This document shows, piece after piece, positions 1-10,195 of a DNA stretch of 61,050 nt. The notes under the pieces are model-generated. The model was not told the DNA's origin. It did no database searches and saw only the letters and a list, made by a program, of their open reading frames with translations. Position 1 is the stretch's first letter. The number at the start of each line of letters is the position of its first letter. Source of the stretch: Actinotignum sanguinis (lineage in GTDB: Bacteria > Actinomycetota > Actinomycetes > Actinomycetales > Actinomycetaceae); NCBI RefSeq assembly GCF_003957255.1, contig NZ_QDIE01000010.1:1-61050 (forward strand), written 5' to 3'. The position numbers and the translations under genes are program-made.

Positions 1-17
1 CCTTACCGCCACACCAT

Positions 18-1289
18 TCACGTGGGTAGCTGACGTGGATAGCCTCCTGGAGAAAATAGCACGCGCGAGAACAGTCTTAGAACAAACCCCCACCCCATAA
101 CCGGAAACCTAAATCGCGGACGGTGCACTAGGTCACGGGTGTAATTCATGTGGTTGGGGTTCCCGCCCGGAACATAACCTTCCCAATCATCCATTTGCGC
201 CATTTTTGCGTCATAATTCCACGGTCCATACGTGAGGAGATCCCCGCGCAGCCCGTGCGGGCCGGGAAGGGCCCACGGCCACGGATTCCACCGCGGACCG
301 GTGATCCACAGTTCATAATCCGGCACGGAGCTTTCTTTGATCCCGGAGTAGTTATTAACAACGTAGGCAGCTTCTTCGCCCTGACGTAATGTTCCGTAGA
401 CCAGAATGGGGTATCCGCCGGAATTGGGACCAAGGTTGGGCGGGCGCTGACTATTGGGGGCCGGCGGTACGTAATCGCGGCGCACCGCCAGGGTGTCTAC
501 ACCATCGCGGTCCCAGTCACCCACCAGCACGTTATCTCCGTGGCGCCCGTAGGAGAATTCCGTGGAGGCATCCCCACCGGAAACAGTGGAATTATTGACG
601 TAGTACATATTGCCACGGCGCACCGCGAAACTATCGATACCATCGCCATCCCAGTCACCGACCAGAACGGTATCCCCGTGGCGCCCGAAAGAGAAAACCG
701 TGAAATTCTCGTCATCGTCAAGAACATTGCTGACGTAGAACATATTGCCGCGCCGAATAGCGAGGGTATCGGTACCGTCCCCGTTCCAATCCCCCGCGAT
801 TACTTCATCATCGGGCTCACCGAAGGTGAAGGTATGTTCCCCACCCCCGGTGGTGAGCTCATTGCGCACGAAATACGTATTGCCGCGGCGAATAAGAACG
901 GTATCGCCCACCACCGCATCCCAATTACCGATGAGGAATTGATCGGTGGGCAGCCCGAATTTAAAGTGGATATCCGCATCTCCGGACAAGAAGTTGTTTT
1001 TCATATAGAAATCAGAGCCGCGGTTCACGCCGAGGGTGTCGCGGCCATCGCCGTTCCAATCCCCGGAAAATACCACATCGGTATGCCGCCCGTAGGACAT
1101 CTCCACGTCGGCTTTACCCGAGGTAAGAGAGTTTTTGAAGAAATAGTAGTTCCCTGCGCCCTCGTCCAGAGCGGGAGCGCCCTGCGCTGCCGGCATGAGT
1201 CCCAGCGAGCTCACGATAAGCGCCAGCACTGCGATGATGCCAAGCAGCAATCCTGCGGTGCGGTTACGCGCGTGTGAATACCTCTCCAA
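18..1289 (-). CDS. Secreted FG-GAP-like repeat protein with C-terminal gamma-glutamylcyclotransferase (GGCT/AIG2-like) domain
   Basis: About 423 aa. I start it at the TTG at 1289 because an AGGAGG motif lies 5 nt upstream; the open frame continues further upstream only as antisense of the neighbouring dehydratase. The N-terminus has basic residues, a hydrophobic stretch and an AQG-AP-like signal peptidase site. Residues about 45-270 hold five units of roughly 45 aa built on GDWNGDGxDTLAVRRGN, resembling FG-GAP/VCBS beta-propeller blades with Asp-rich Ca-binding loops. After a Pro/Asn-rich linker comes a GGCT fold: YGTLRQG (substrate loop) and DDWEGY with the expected catalytic Glu, followed by NYTRDLV. 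The role is unknown; GGCT domains cleave gamma-glutamyl amines or peptides, but usually in the cytosol. The last 35 residues do not look like a GGCT C-terminus, so a frameshift near 70-140 is possible. It is divergent from rfbB. The signal and repeats are clear; the GGCT call is likely. Confidence 0.8.
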   Translation of the reverse strand: MERYSHARNRTAGLLLGIIAVLALIVSSLGLMPAAQGAPALDEGAGNYYFFKNSLTSGKADVEMSYGRHTDVVFSGDWNGDGRDTLGVNRGSDFYMKNNFLSGDADIHFKFGLPTDQFLIGNWDAVVGDTVLIRRGNTYFVRNELTTGGGEHTFTFGEPDDEVIAGDWNGDGTDTLAIRRGNMFYVSNVLDDDENFTVFSFGRHGDTVLVGDWDGDGIDSFAVRRGNMYYVNNSTVSGGDASTEFSYGRHGDNVLVGDWDRDGVDTLAVRRDYVPPAPNSQRPPNLGPNSGGYPILVYGTLRQGEEAAYVVNNYSGIKESSVPDYELWITGPRWNPWPWALPGPHGLRGDLLTYGPWNYDAKMAQMDDWEGYVPGGNPNHMNYTRDLVHRPRFRFPVMGWGFVLRLFSRVLFSPGGYPRQLPT

Positions 1290-2486
<1,197 letters not shown>

Positions 2487-2501
2487 AGCGCCGCCTGTGC
2501 C

Positions 2502-2565
2502 GCTGCCCCGCTCGCATCATTCTCCGCTTGGCACCGTGAGTGCCCCGGAGCGCGAGCGGGGCAGC
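2502..2565. other. Long nested hairpin between rfbB and ugd
   Basis: A perfect 14-bp inverted repeat (2502-2515 with 2552-2565) encloses two further nested stems: CTCCG with CGGAG, and GGCAC with GTGCC around a CGTGA loop. No T-run follows on either strand, so it is not a standard intrinsic terminator. It could be a transcription pause, an mRNA-processing or stabilising element, or a terminator of the kind found in high-G+C bacteria that lacks a U-tract. Confidence 0.75.
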
Positions 2566-2663
2566 GCTATTCGTGGAAGCCTACCCGCGCGTTTCTCCGT
2601 GTCCCACCGGCCCGGGCGCGGCAGGCCGGCTATACTGTACGCAACCCAAGAGCTAGGAGCATC

Positions 2664-3830
2664 ATGCAGATTGCTGTGATCGGGCTGGGCTACGTGGGCT
2701 TGGCCAACGCCGTCCTTCTTGCCCAACACCACGATGTTGTCGGATCGGATCTGAATCCCGCGAAAGTGGATGCGATTAACGCCCGCACCTCCCCGATCCA
2801 AGATGCCAGAATCGAAGAATTCCTCGCTACCAAGCCTCTTTCGCTGCGTGCTACCACCTCAAATATTGAGGCCCTGGCGGGTGCTGACTACGCCGTTATC
2901 GCCACCCCCACCGATTACGATACAGAGACCAATGCCTTCGATACGGCCTCGGTGGAGAGTGCAATCGCGCAGGTAGCTGAGGCGAATCCCAGCGCCGTCG
3001 TCGTTATTAAATCCACTATCCCCATCGGTTTTACCGCGCGGATGCAAGAAACGTTCCCGCAACTCCGCATCGTCTTTTCCCCGGAGTTTTTACGTGAGGG
3101 TAAAGCGCTGCAAGATAATCTCAACCCGTCCCGCATTGTTGTTTCGGGCGACGACGCCGCAGCCGCCCACTTCGCCCAGTTGCTAAGCGAGGGAGCCGAG
3201 GCGCGCGACGTCCCGATTATCCAGGTGGGAACCCGGGAAGCCGAAGCGATCAAGCTCTTCTCCAATACCTATCTGGCTATGCGGGTCGCATATTTCAATG
3301 AGCTTGATTCTTTCGCGCTGGCGCGCGGCCTCAACGCCGCGGAGATTATCCGCGGGGTGGGTCTGGATCCGCGCATCGGGGATCATTACAATAATCCCTC
3401 TTTCGGTTACGGCGGCTACTGCCTGCCCAAGGACACCAAGGAATTACGCGCGGACTTCCAGGGCGTGCCCGAAAATCTCGTGTCCGCGATCGTGGAATCC
3501 AATGACACCCGAATTGAATTCCTCGCTAGCCGCCTCGCCTCGGCCGGCTACGCCACGGTGGGCATCTATAAGGTCGCGATGAAATCAGGTTCGGATAATC
3601 ACCGGGCTTCGGCCGCTCTGAGCCTCGCGGCGCAGTTGCACGCGCGCGGTGTGGGGGTGCTCGTTTACGATCCGGCACTGGCGCCGGGCGCCCTCGGGGA
3701 TATTCCGGTTCTGGATTCCTGGGAGGAATTCCAGGATCGCGCGGACGTGATCATCACGAATCGCCTGGACGGCACCATGCCGGAAACCTCTACGCCGGTG
3801 CTCACCCGCGATATTTTCGGGCGGGACTAG
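2664..3830 (+). CDS. ugd: UDP-glucose 6-dehydrogenase
   Basis: 388 aa, the short form of the family. It oxidises UDP-glucose twice with NAD to UDP-glucuronate, a precursor for acidic capsule or wall polymers. The N-terminal MQIAVIGLGYVGLANA is the NAD-binding fold, VIATPTDYD follows in the first domain, and SPEFLREG plus GYGGYCLPKDTKEL carry the conserved catalytic Cys and Lys region. The C-terminal YDPAL segment is the UDP-binding domain. The ATG at 2664 has a TAGGAG ribosome site. It follows rfbB on the same strand after 177 bp containing a large hairpin, so co-transcription is uncertain. A hairpin after the stop probably ends the transcript. Confidence 0.93.
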   Translation: MQIAVIGLGYVGLANAVLLAQHHDVVGSDLNPAKVDAINARTSPIQDARIEEFLATKPLSLRATTSNIEALAGADYAVIATPTDYDTETNAFDTASVESAIAQVAEANPSAVVVIKSTIPIGFTARMQETFPQLRIVFSPEFLREGKALQDNLNPSRIVVSGDDAAAAHFAQLLSEGAEARDVPIIQVGTREAEAIKLFSNTYLAMRVAYFNELDSFALARGLNAAEIIRGVGLDPRIGDHYNNPSFGYGGYCLPKDTKELRADFQGVPENLVSAIVESNDTRIEFLASRLASAGYATVGIYKVAMKSGSDNHRASAALSLAAQLHARGVGVLVYDPALAPGALGDIPVLDSWEEFQDRADVIITNRLDGTMPETSTPVLTRDIFGRD

Positions 3831-3874
3831 CGCGCTCGGGCACAGCGAGCACTGCATCTACGTACTTATACGTA

Positions 3875-3919
3875 ACGGGCCGGGGATATTCGCTTCGCAG
3901 CGAAGTTTCCCCGGCCCGT
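3875..3919. terminator. Bidirectional terminator between ugd and the amidase gene
   Basis: A 12-bp inverted repeat (3875-3886 with 3908-3919) encloses a smaller TTCGCT/AGCGAA stem. It sits between the convergent ends of ugd and the FG-GAP amidase. T-runs are weak on both sides, as is usual in high-G+C genomes, but the stem is strong. Confidence 0.75.
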
Positions 3920-3944
3920 ACCTTGTAAGGCTGATGCTCTCGCT

Positions 3945-6290
3945 TTACCGCGAGCGCACCACCCCGAGGGTCTGGCCCCCCTGGCCATCCCAATCACCGA
4001 AAATGACCATATCGCTGTGGCGCCCGTACGTAACATCTTCTACTACTTCCGGGCCGCTGAGCGGACCGCGCACCACGTACACATTTCCGCGGCGCACCAC
4101 GAGGGTGGAGCGTTGGGGCTCAATCTTCGCGGCGAGCACCTCGTCACCCGGGTTTCCGTAGGCCATTTCCGCGGAAACTGCGCTGGTGGCAAGGTTATCC
4201 GTAAAGACAAAGACATTGCCGCGCCGCACCGCCAGGGTGTCCACGCCGTCCCCGTTCCAATCGCCCACCAGCCAGGTATCCCCCGGGTTACCGAAGCAGT
4301 AAACCGCATCGGCCGGGCCGGACGTGAGGGAATTGCGCACGAGGAGCAGGTTGCCGCGCCGCACCGCGAAGGTGTCCACACCGTCCCCGTTCCAATCGCC
4401 CACATAGACTTCATCGCCGGCGCGCCCGAAGCTAAAGACCCGGGTGGCAACCCCGGAGGTGAGGTTATCGCGCACGTGGAAAATATTGGAGCGGCGAATC
4501 GCCAGGGTATCGCGCCCGTCGCCGTTCCAGTCGCCGGTGAGGATTTCATCGCCGCGCAGGCCGTAGTCCATCACAATATCGGCGGTGCGTCCCCAGCCAT
4601 TAGCGAGGAAGAAGCGCGGCGGGAAAGGCGCCACGTGGGAGGAGGGCCGCGGGTTGCTCGGCGCGGGAGCCGGCGGGGCGGGCGGGCGCGGTGCCGGTGG
4701 CTGGGTGGGGCGCGGCGCGGGCTGCGTCGTCGTACCACCACCGGAACGCAATTGCGTATAGATACGGTAGGCGTTCTCACGAATGGAACCGATGGAATCG
4801 TAGATCGTGCCCGGGCAGGAAGTATTGCCCACATCGCGGTGCCCCACAATACGCGGCATAGCTTCACCGGAACGGTAACGCGCCGAATTATTGCGCTGCG
4901 GGATGGTCAGCGAGGTGGTGCCGCGCGGGTCCAGGCCCGCGAGCGCGAATTTCCAGCCGGCCACATCCGCGAGCGTGTTGAGAATAGTTTGCGAGGGGCG
5001 GTGATCCGCGGTAAATGTGCCGAGCACGGAGACGCCCATCGTGCCGGTATTGCGCCCGGCGGCGTGCGCACCAATGGCCATGGTGCCGTCCTGGGATTGC
5101 AGCGTGCCGTAGCGACCTTCCCACTTGCCGCCGTATTTATCGACGATCACGTTATAGCCGATATCGCCCCAATCGCGGGTGACGGCATGGAAAGCGTAGA
5201 TTCCGCGGATAACGTTCGGCACCCCGGCCTGGCTGTAATTATTCGAGCCGGCGGTGTGATGGATGACCATTCCCTGGAAGGGCGCGTATTCCACCGGCCA
5301 GGTCATGAGGGAACGATCCGCACCCCAATCGGCCCGGGTATGGATCCCGCGGGTGCCGATGCGGTTGGTCCAATCGCGGGAGGTGGGCAGCAGGCCGTTC
5401 GCAACCACGCTGCCCTGCTCGAGGGTGCCTCCGGCGCGGGCGGCGGAAAGCGACGCACCCACGGCCGGAATTTCTTCTTCGCCCTCTTCGGGATTGACCA
5501 CCGGATCGGTTTCGGTGCCGCGTTCGGGCAGAATCGGCGCGGTTTCGGCCTCCTCCACCTCGACGGTATCACCCTCGGCGGTATAGGCGATATCGATGCG
5601 CAGGCCGGCGGGCAGCGGACCCTCGCCCTGGGTGATACGCACCTGAATGCCGGTGGATTCCCCAGAGACGTTATATTCCGTTCCGGGCCGTTCGCGCTCA
5701 GTTTGCGATTCCTCGCCCACTTCGTACCAATCCGACCACTGCTGCCCGTCCAGGGTGCGCATTTCAATGGAGGCACCCTCGGGTAGCGTTTCGCCGCGGT
5801 TCCAGGTCAGCCCCGCCACCGCGAAAGGCTCGTCCACCCGCACCGGACTGGTAAATACCGCGTAGCTATCGCCCAGCTCAGCACCGGTTGCGGTGTTGCC
5901 CGCGTCCGTTCCCGGCGCGGCTTCCTTCTCTGCCTCCGCGTTTTCAGCACCGCTATTGTCTGCGCGCAGCGCGTGGGCGCGCACCGCATTCGGTACGACG
6001 GCGCCCGCGCGGGCGGCACTCGCCTCCCGGGTGGCTTCGGCTTCCTCGCTGGGTTGCGATACCTCGCGCGGCTCAGTTTCCTTGCCGGAGCCGGGCGTGC
6101 CCTCCACGTTTTCCTCCAGCTGCGCGGTGGCGGTAGTGGTTAAGGCTCCCGCTACCGTGGTGAGTGGAATAACAATACTGCCCTGTGCATCATCGTTCTC
6201 GGCAAAAGCGTAGCCCACAATCGGGACGGCAAGACCCGCACCCGCTACTGCGAGCACGGTTCCAAGAACAAGGCCGCGACGTTTGGTCAT
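3945..6290 (-). CDS. Secreted peptidoglycan amidase (N-acetylmuramoyl-L-alanine amidase, PGRP type) with FG-GAP-like repeats
   Basis: 781 aa. It is predicted to cut the MurNAc-L-Ala bond in peptidoglycan outside the cell. I take the ATG at 6290 because GGAGGGAAAT precedes it, although the frame extends 14 codons further. Residues 1-30 are a signal peptide (MTKRRGLVLG then a hydrophobic stretch). Residues about 35-310 are acidic, Ala/Glu-rich and beta-like without a family I recognise. Residues about 315-500 are an amidase_2/PGRP domain with VIHHTAGSN and VGHRDVGNTSCPG, giving the two zinc His and the Cys. A Pro-rich linker follows, then from about 573 to the end five FG-GAP-like units on a 135-bp (45-aa) period, related to those of the gene at 18-1289. 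The repeats probably bind Ca and a wall or surface ligand. Confidence 0.9.
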   Translation of the reverse strand: MTKRRGLVLGTVLAVAGAGLAVPIVGYAFAENDDAQGSIVIPLTTVAGALTTTATAQLEENVEGTPGSGKETEPREVSQPSEEAEATREASAARAGAVVPNAVRAHALRADNSGAENAEAEKEAAPGTDAGNTATGAELGDSYAVFTSPVRVDEPFAVAGLTWNRGETLPEGASIEMRTLDGQQWSDWYEVGEESQTERERPGTEYNVSGESTGIQVRITQGEGPLPAGLRIDIAYTAEGDTVEVEEAETAPILPERGTETDPVVNPEEGEEEIPAVGASLSAARAGGTLEQGSVVANGLLPTSRDWTNRIGTRGIHTRADWGADRSLMTWPVEYAPFQGMVIHHTAGSNNYSQAGVPNVIRGIYAFHAVTRDWGDIGYNVIVDKYGGKWEGRYGTLQSQDGTMAIGAHAAGRNTGTMGVSVLGTFTADHRPSQTILNTLADVAGWKFALAGLDPRGTTSLTIPQRNNSARYRSGEAMPRIVGHRDVGNTSCPGTIYDSIGSIRENAYRIYTQLRSGGGTTTQPAPRPTQPPAPRPPAPPAPAPSNPRPSSHVAPFPPRFFLANGWGRTADIVMDYGLRGDEILTGDWNGDGRDTLAIRRSNIFHVRDNLTSGVATRVFSFGRAGDEVYVGDWNGDGVDTFAVRRGNLLLVRNSLTSGPADAVYCFGNPGDTWLVGDWNGDGVDTLAVRRGNVFVFTDNLATSAVSAEMAYGNPGDEVLAAKIEPQRSTLVVRRGNVYVVRGPLSGPEVVEDVTYGRHSDMVIFGDWDGQGGQTLGVVRSR

Positions 6291-6506
6291 ATTTCCCTCC
6301 GGTTCACGCTGCCCGTGACGATACGAAGTCATGCGGGCAGCTTCCAGACTTACCTTACGGCAAAAGTCCCAACTTTCACACCCTTAACTCCGCTTTACTT
6401 TAACCTCATAAAAATACATCAATGTCATTTCATTGAGGCCACGGAGCGCGGTGTGGAACTGCCTCGCGGATATTCGCAGCTCCACTCTGATTTTAATACG
6501 CTTTAG
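6291..6506. promoter_or_regulatory. AT-rich upstream region of the amidase gene
   Basis: 216 bp between two leftward genes. The part at about 6340-6440 is markedly more A+T rich than its surroundings and includes an imperfect dyad, CAATG-TCATTT-CATTG. This is where I expect the amidase promoter, but I cannot assign -35/-10 boxes with confidence. I looked for a c-di-AMP (ydaO) riboswitch core, common before actinobacterial wall hydrolases, and did not see one. Confidence 0.45.
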
Positions 6507-7364
6507 TTAGCGGGAACGACGACGCGCCGCGCGCGCCGCCCGCACGTGCATCTGGGCGCGCAGCGCGAGCCCACCCCGGATCGCCCAGCGCAGCGGCGCC
6601 TGCCAGGGGCGTGCGTAGACACTATCGATATAATGCGCCGCGCTGCGGTGATGTTCCCGCAGCATGGCAGCCGGCTGATCTTTCCAGGAGGCACCCTGGG
6701 AATGGATAACCTCCGCCGCGGGGAAGAAAACCGATTGCCACCTCGCCCGGGCCAGGGCCTCCCCCAGGGCCACATCTTCAAAGAACATGAAATAGGAATC
6801 ATCGAAACCACCCACGGCTTCGAAAGCTTCGCGCCGCAGCAGCAGGCAGGCGCCGGAAAGCCAGTCCACCGGATGAGCCCGGGTGACATCCGCATTGGAG
6901 CGGTAGGAGCGAGAGAAGGGATTATTCGGCCACACATTCCCCAGCAGCGCGTGCCCCACCCCGGAAACGATGCGCGGGAATTGCCGCGCCGACGGATAAA
7001 TCTCCCCTTCGGGCGTGCGGATCAGCGGACCGAGGGCGCCGGCCCGCGGGAAGTTTTCCGCGCCGCGTACCAGGGCATCGAGGGAGCCGGGGGTAAAGAC
7101 CACATCGGGGTTGGCCACCACCAACCATTCCCCACTGAAATCGCAGGCCCCGCGGTTGGCGGCCCGCCCGTAGCCGATATTTTCGCCGGTGCGCAGCACC
7201 TGAGCCCCGTACACGGCGGCTACCCGATCCACTTCGCCGTGCTCCGAACCGTTATCCACAATGATGCATTCGTAGGCGTCATGCAGGGCTGCCGGGAGGG
7301 AGGCGAGAAAAACTTCCAGTTCCGGCCCGGGATTAAAAGCCACGGTGATGACACGAATGCGCAT
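6507..7364 (-). CDS. Family 2 glycosyltransferase, WbbL-like rhamnosyltransferase
   Basis: 285 aa. It has a GT-A fold: VITVAFNPGPELEVFL at the start, IIVDNGS, ENIGYGRAANRG, and VVANPDVVF as the DxD-equivalent. The central WLSGACLLLRREAF and GGFDDSYFMFFEDVALG are typical of WbbL/RfbN rhamnosyltransferases. In mycobacteria WbbL moves rhamnose from dTDP-Rha to GlcNAc-PP-decaprenol, building the linker between peptidoglycan and arabinogalactan. The rfbB gene nearby and two LCP ligases alongside suggest a similar role in attaching a secondary wall polymer, but the acceptor is inferred. It is cytosolic and membrane-associated, and divergent from the first LCP gene with only 43 bp between them. Confidence 0.85.
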   Translation of the reverse strand: MRIRVITVAFNPGPELEVFLASLPAALHDAYECIIVDNGSEHGEVDRVAAVYGAQVLRTGENIGYGRAANRGACDFSGEWLVVANPDVVFTPGSLDALVRGAENFPRAGALGPLIRTPEGEIYPSARQFPRIVSGVGHALLGNVWPNNPFSRSYRSNADVTRAHPVDWLSGACLLLRREAFEAVGGFDDSYFMFFEDVALGEALARARWQSVFFPAAEVIHSQGASWKDQPAAMLREHHRSAAHYIDSVYARPWQAPLRWAIRGGLALRAQMHVRAARAARRRSR

Positions 7365-7407
7365 GGCACTAGCCTAGCCGAGCCACGCACCTCCCGCCCG
7401 CGCCACC

Positions 7408-8835
7408 GTGCTTAACACCGCAGTGCGGCGCTTCTTCCAGCGGGCGACGCGCCCGAACCCCTATGATGAGGTAGTGGCAAAAAACTCACGCGCCGCGGCG
7501 CATCTGATCGGGGGCCGCCGCACCTCTTCGTGGTGGCGGGTCGTGCTGCTTGTGCTGCTCGCGCTCCTCCTCACTTTCGGGACGGCACTGTGGTCCGCGT
7601 GGGCGCGCTACCAGGGAAATATCACCCGGGCTGATATTGATGACCTGGTTCCTTCCGCCGCCGCGGCAGAACCGGTAGATCCTTCCGCGGGCCGCCCGCT
7701 CAATATCCTCATTCTCGGCTCCGATGTGCGCAGCGGGGATTCCGATATTGATAACGCCGGCGAGTCGGGAGAAGTTGGCGGGATGCGCGCGGACACCACC
7801 ATGATCATGCATATCAGCGCCGATCGCAGCCGCGTGGATATCGTCTCCGTGCCCCGCGATACCCTCGTGGATATTCCTTCCTGCACGATTCGTACATCCT
7901 CGGGCGGTTCGGAAACGGTCACCACTCGCCCCGCCCCCGAAACGATGTTCAACTCCGCTTTCGCCATCGGCGGCCAGTACGGGGATGTGGCCAGCGCGGC
8001 GGCCTGCACCATGACCACCCTCCACAAGATGACCGGCATTACCTTCAACGGTTATATCGTGGTGGATTTCGCTTCCTTTATTTCCACGGTGGATGCGCTG
8101 GGCGGGGTTCCCATGTACTTCGCGGATGATCTGTACGACGAACGCGCCGGCCTCGATATCGCTTCCGGTTGCCGCCTCCTCAACGGCACTCAGGCCCTGG
8201 CCCTGGCTCGGGCCCGCTACAGCGTGGGAGACGGCTCGGATATTTCCCGCATCGGCCGCCAGCACGAATTGGTGAGCGCGGTGGCCGCTGAGACCCTCCG
8301 CTCCAATCTCCTCACCGATTTCCCCCGCCTCATGCGCCTGCTCGACGCCGCGACCCAATCCTTGCAAACCTCTCAGGAAATCGGCTCCATCAACAATATT
8401 GTGGGCCTGGCAAATTCGCTGCGCTCCCTCAATCCGGCCAATATTCGTTTCTGGACCATGCCTTTCGCGTGGGCGGGTAACCGCGTGGTCGCCACCGATT
8501 CCGCGGATTACGTGTGGGAGGCACTGCGCCGCGATGTTCCGGTACGTGCGGAGAAGAATGCCGACGGCGTTTTCGTTGGCCTGCCCCCGGAAGGCAGCCC
8601 GGATGCGCTTCCCAGTGCCACCGCGAGCGCTGCAGCCGCCGCCACCGGCGACGCTGAGGAACCTGCGAGCGCCGCGGAATCCACCACCAGTAGTGATACC
8701 GAAGCCGCCGCCTCATCCGAAAGCCCGGCAGCTGAAGCGGAGCCGGAGGGCGATGCACCCGCGTCACTCGCTCCCACCACCGCCCAAAGCACCGAGTTGG
8801 CGCCTGTATGCACCCGAGAGAATGCGATTCCCTGA
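7408..8835 (+). CDS. LytR-CpsA-Psr (LCP) family wall-polymer ligase
   Basis: 475 aa. LCP enzymes move lipid-linked glycopolymers onto peptidoglycan. One membrane segment lies at about residues 43-65 (WWRVVLLVLLALLL). The LCP domain at about 95-330 has ILILGSDVRSG, RADTTMIMHI, VSVPRDTLVDIP, NSAFAIGG and the C-terminal NGTQALALARAR, which give the Arg and Asp residues of the pyrophosphate site. The last 120 residues are Ala/Ser/Glu/Pro-rich and probably span or sit in the wall. The GTG at 7408 has no clear ribosome site; a GTG at 7474 is an alternative. It is immediately followed by a second LCP gene, so the pair is probably one operon. Confidence 0.88.
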   Translation: MLNTAVRRFFQRATRPNPYDEVVAKNSRAAAHLIGGRRTSSWWRVVLLVLLALLLTFGTALWSAWARYQGNITRADIDDLVPSAAAAEPVDPSAGRPLNILILGSDVRSGDSDIDNAGESGEVGGMRADTTMIMHISADRSRVDIVSVPRDTLVDIPSCTIRTSSGGSETVTTRPAPETMFNSAFAIGGQYGDVASAAACTMTTLHKMTGITFNGYIVVDFASFISTVDALGGVPMYFADDLYDERAGLDIASGCRLLNGTQALALARARYSVGDGSDISRIGRQHELVSAVAAETLRSNLLTDFPRLMRLLDAATQSLQTSQEIGSINNIVGLANSLRSLNPANIRFWTMPFAWAGNRVVATDSADYVWEALRRDVPVRAEKNADGVFVGLPPEGSPDALPSATASAAAAATGDAEEPASAAESTTSSDTEAAASSESPAAEAEPEGDAPASLAPTTAQSTELAPVCTRENAIP

Positions 8836-8837
8836 GT

Positions 8838-10175
8838 ATGAACCGTTTCCATGGGGCTACCCCGCCGCCGTCGTTCCCACCCAAGCGCAAGCTTCCGCGC
8901 CCCTCCTCGCAGGGCGCTCAATCGGTGGGACGCGACCGCACTGTGCCACCCGAAGCACGCGAACACTACGCCGATACTCCGGGCGCTACCCGGGCCGCCG
9001 GAGCTCCGCGCCGGCCCGCCCCCGTGCAGCCCCCGAGCTTTGCTCCGCAGCGCCAGGGGGCACCCGCCCGCCCGGCAGAGTCCTTCGAGCAGGCACCTTC
9101 CTATCCCCCGGTAGTTTCCTACCCGCCGGCGCGCCCCGCCGCGCAGGCTGCACCGGCCGCCGCCCACCCGCATCCCGGCGCTGATCGCTATCCGGCACCG
9201 GATACGCCCGGGATGGGTGCGCCTGCCGGGCGCACCCGGCGCCGCCATCCGTGGCGCTGGGTTGCTGGCGTCGTCGTCGTGCTTCTTATTCTTGCGGTGA
9301 CCTGGCCCGCCTACCTGTTCTTCTACGGTAATTCCAAGCTGACCCGAACGGATGCGCTGAGCGGGGCCGGTGCAACGAGCGGAACCACGTACCTTATTGT
9401 GGGCTCGGATGTGCGCGAAGCGGACGGCATTGACGACCCGACCGAGGGCGAACGCGCGGATACCATTATGCTGCTCCACGTGCCCGAATCCGGGGCGCCC
9501 GCGCTGGTCTCCCTCCCGCGTGATTCCTACGTGAATGTTCCCGGGGAGGGCGAACAAAAGCTCAATTCTTCCTTTGCGCTGGGCGGGCCGCGCCTCCTGG
9601 TGGAAACGGTTGAGGAGCTCTCCGGGATGACGGTGGACCACTACATCCAGATTTCTATGGCCGGGGTACAGCAGATTGTGGACGCGGCCGGCGGAGTGCG
9701 CCTGTGTTACGACGACGACGTGGACGATGCGGACTCTGGCATGGTGTGGGAAGCTGGCTGCCACAATACAAACGGCGCCCAAGCCCTCGCTTTCGCACGG
9801 ATGCGCAAATCCGATCCGCTGGGTGACCTCGGGCGCACCAACCGGCAACGCCAGGTGGTGTCCTCCCTGATTAGCAAGCTGAAGACCCCGGCAACGCTGG
9901 TGGATTTCCCGCTGCAGCGGCGCATGGTCGGCACCGCCGGTTCCATTCTCACAGTAGATCGCGATACCTCGCTGTACAACGTGGGGCGGGCCGGGCTGGC
10001 GCTCGGGAGCGTGCTGGGCGAAGGTGGCCTGGCCGGGGTTCCCCCCATCGCCGATCTTGATTACCGAGCTAACGGGCAGTCCAATGTGCTCCTCGATCCG
10101 CAGCGTACCCCGGAATTCTTCCGGAAAATGCGCGAGGGGAGCCTGACTCCGGCCGATATGCTTCCCGCTTTCTAA
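8838..10175 (+). CDS. LytR-CpsA-Psr (LCP) family wall-polymer ligase, second copy
   Basis: About 445 aa from the ATG at 8838, two bases after the previous stop; an in-frame ATG at 8808 is also possible. A Pro/Ala-rich disordered cytoplasmic region covers about residues 1-135, a membrane helix follows at about 145-165 (WVAGVVVVLLILAVTWPAYLFF), and then the LCP domain with LIVGSDVREADG, RADTIMLLHV, VSLPRDSYVNVP, NSSFALGG and NGAQALAFARMR. The enzyme differs clearly from its neighbour in sequence and length of the tail, so the two may serve different polymers. The adjoining WbbL-like transferase and GtrA protein support a wall glycopolymer function. Confidence 0.88.
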   Translation: MNRFHGATPPPSFPPKRKLPRPSSQGAQSVGRDRTVPPEAREHYADTPGATRAAGAPRRPAPVQPPSFAPQRQGAPARPAESFEQAPSYPPVVSYPPARPAAQAAPAAAHPHPGADRYPAPDTPGMGAPAGRTRRRHPWRWVAGVVVVLLILAVTWPAYLFFYGNSKLTRTDALSGAGATSGTTYLIVGSDVREADGIDDPTEGERADTIMLLHVPESGAPALVSLPRDSYVNVPGEGEQKLNSSFALGGPRLLVETVEELSGMTVDHYIQISMAGVQQIVDAAGGVRLCYDDDVDDADSGMVWEAGCHNTNGAQALAFARMRKSDPLGDLGRTNRQRQVVSSLISKLKTPATLVDFPLQRRMVGTAGSILTVDRDTSLYNVGRAGLALGSVLGEGGLAGVPPIADLDYRANGQSNVLLDPQRTPEFFRKMREGSLTPADMLPAF

Positions 10176-10195
10176 AGCGTGATAGTCTCAGCTCG

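Noticed and set aside
4017-5786. 589-codon rightward frame opposite the amidase
   Set aside because: It mirrors amidase and FG-GAP codons (high-G+C antisense opening), with no recognisable domain.
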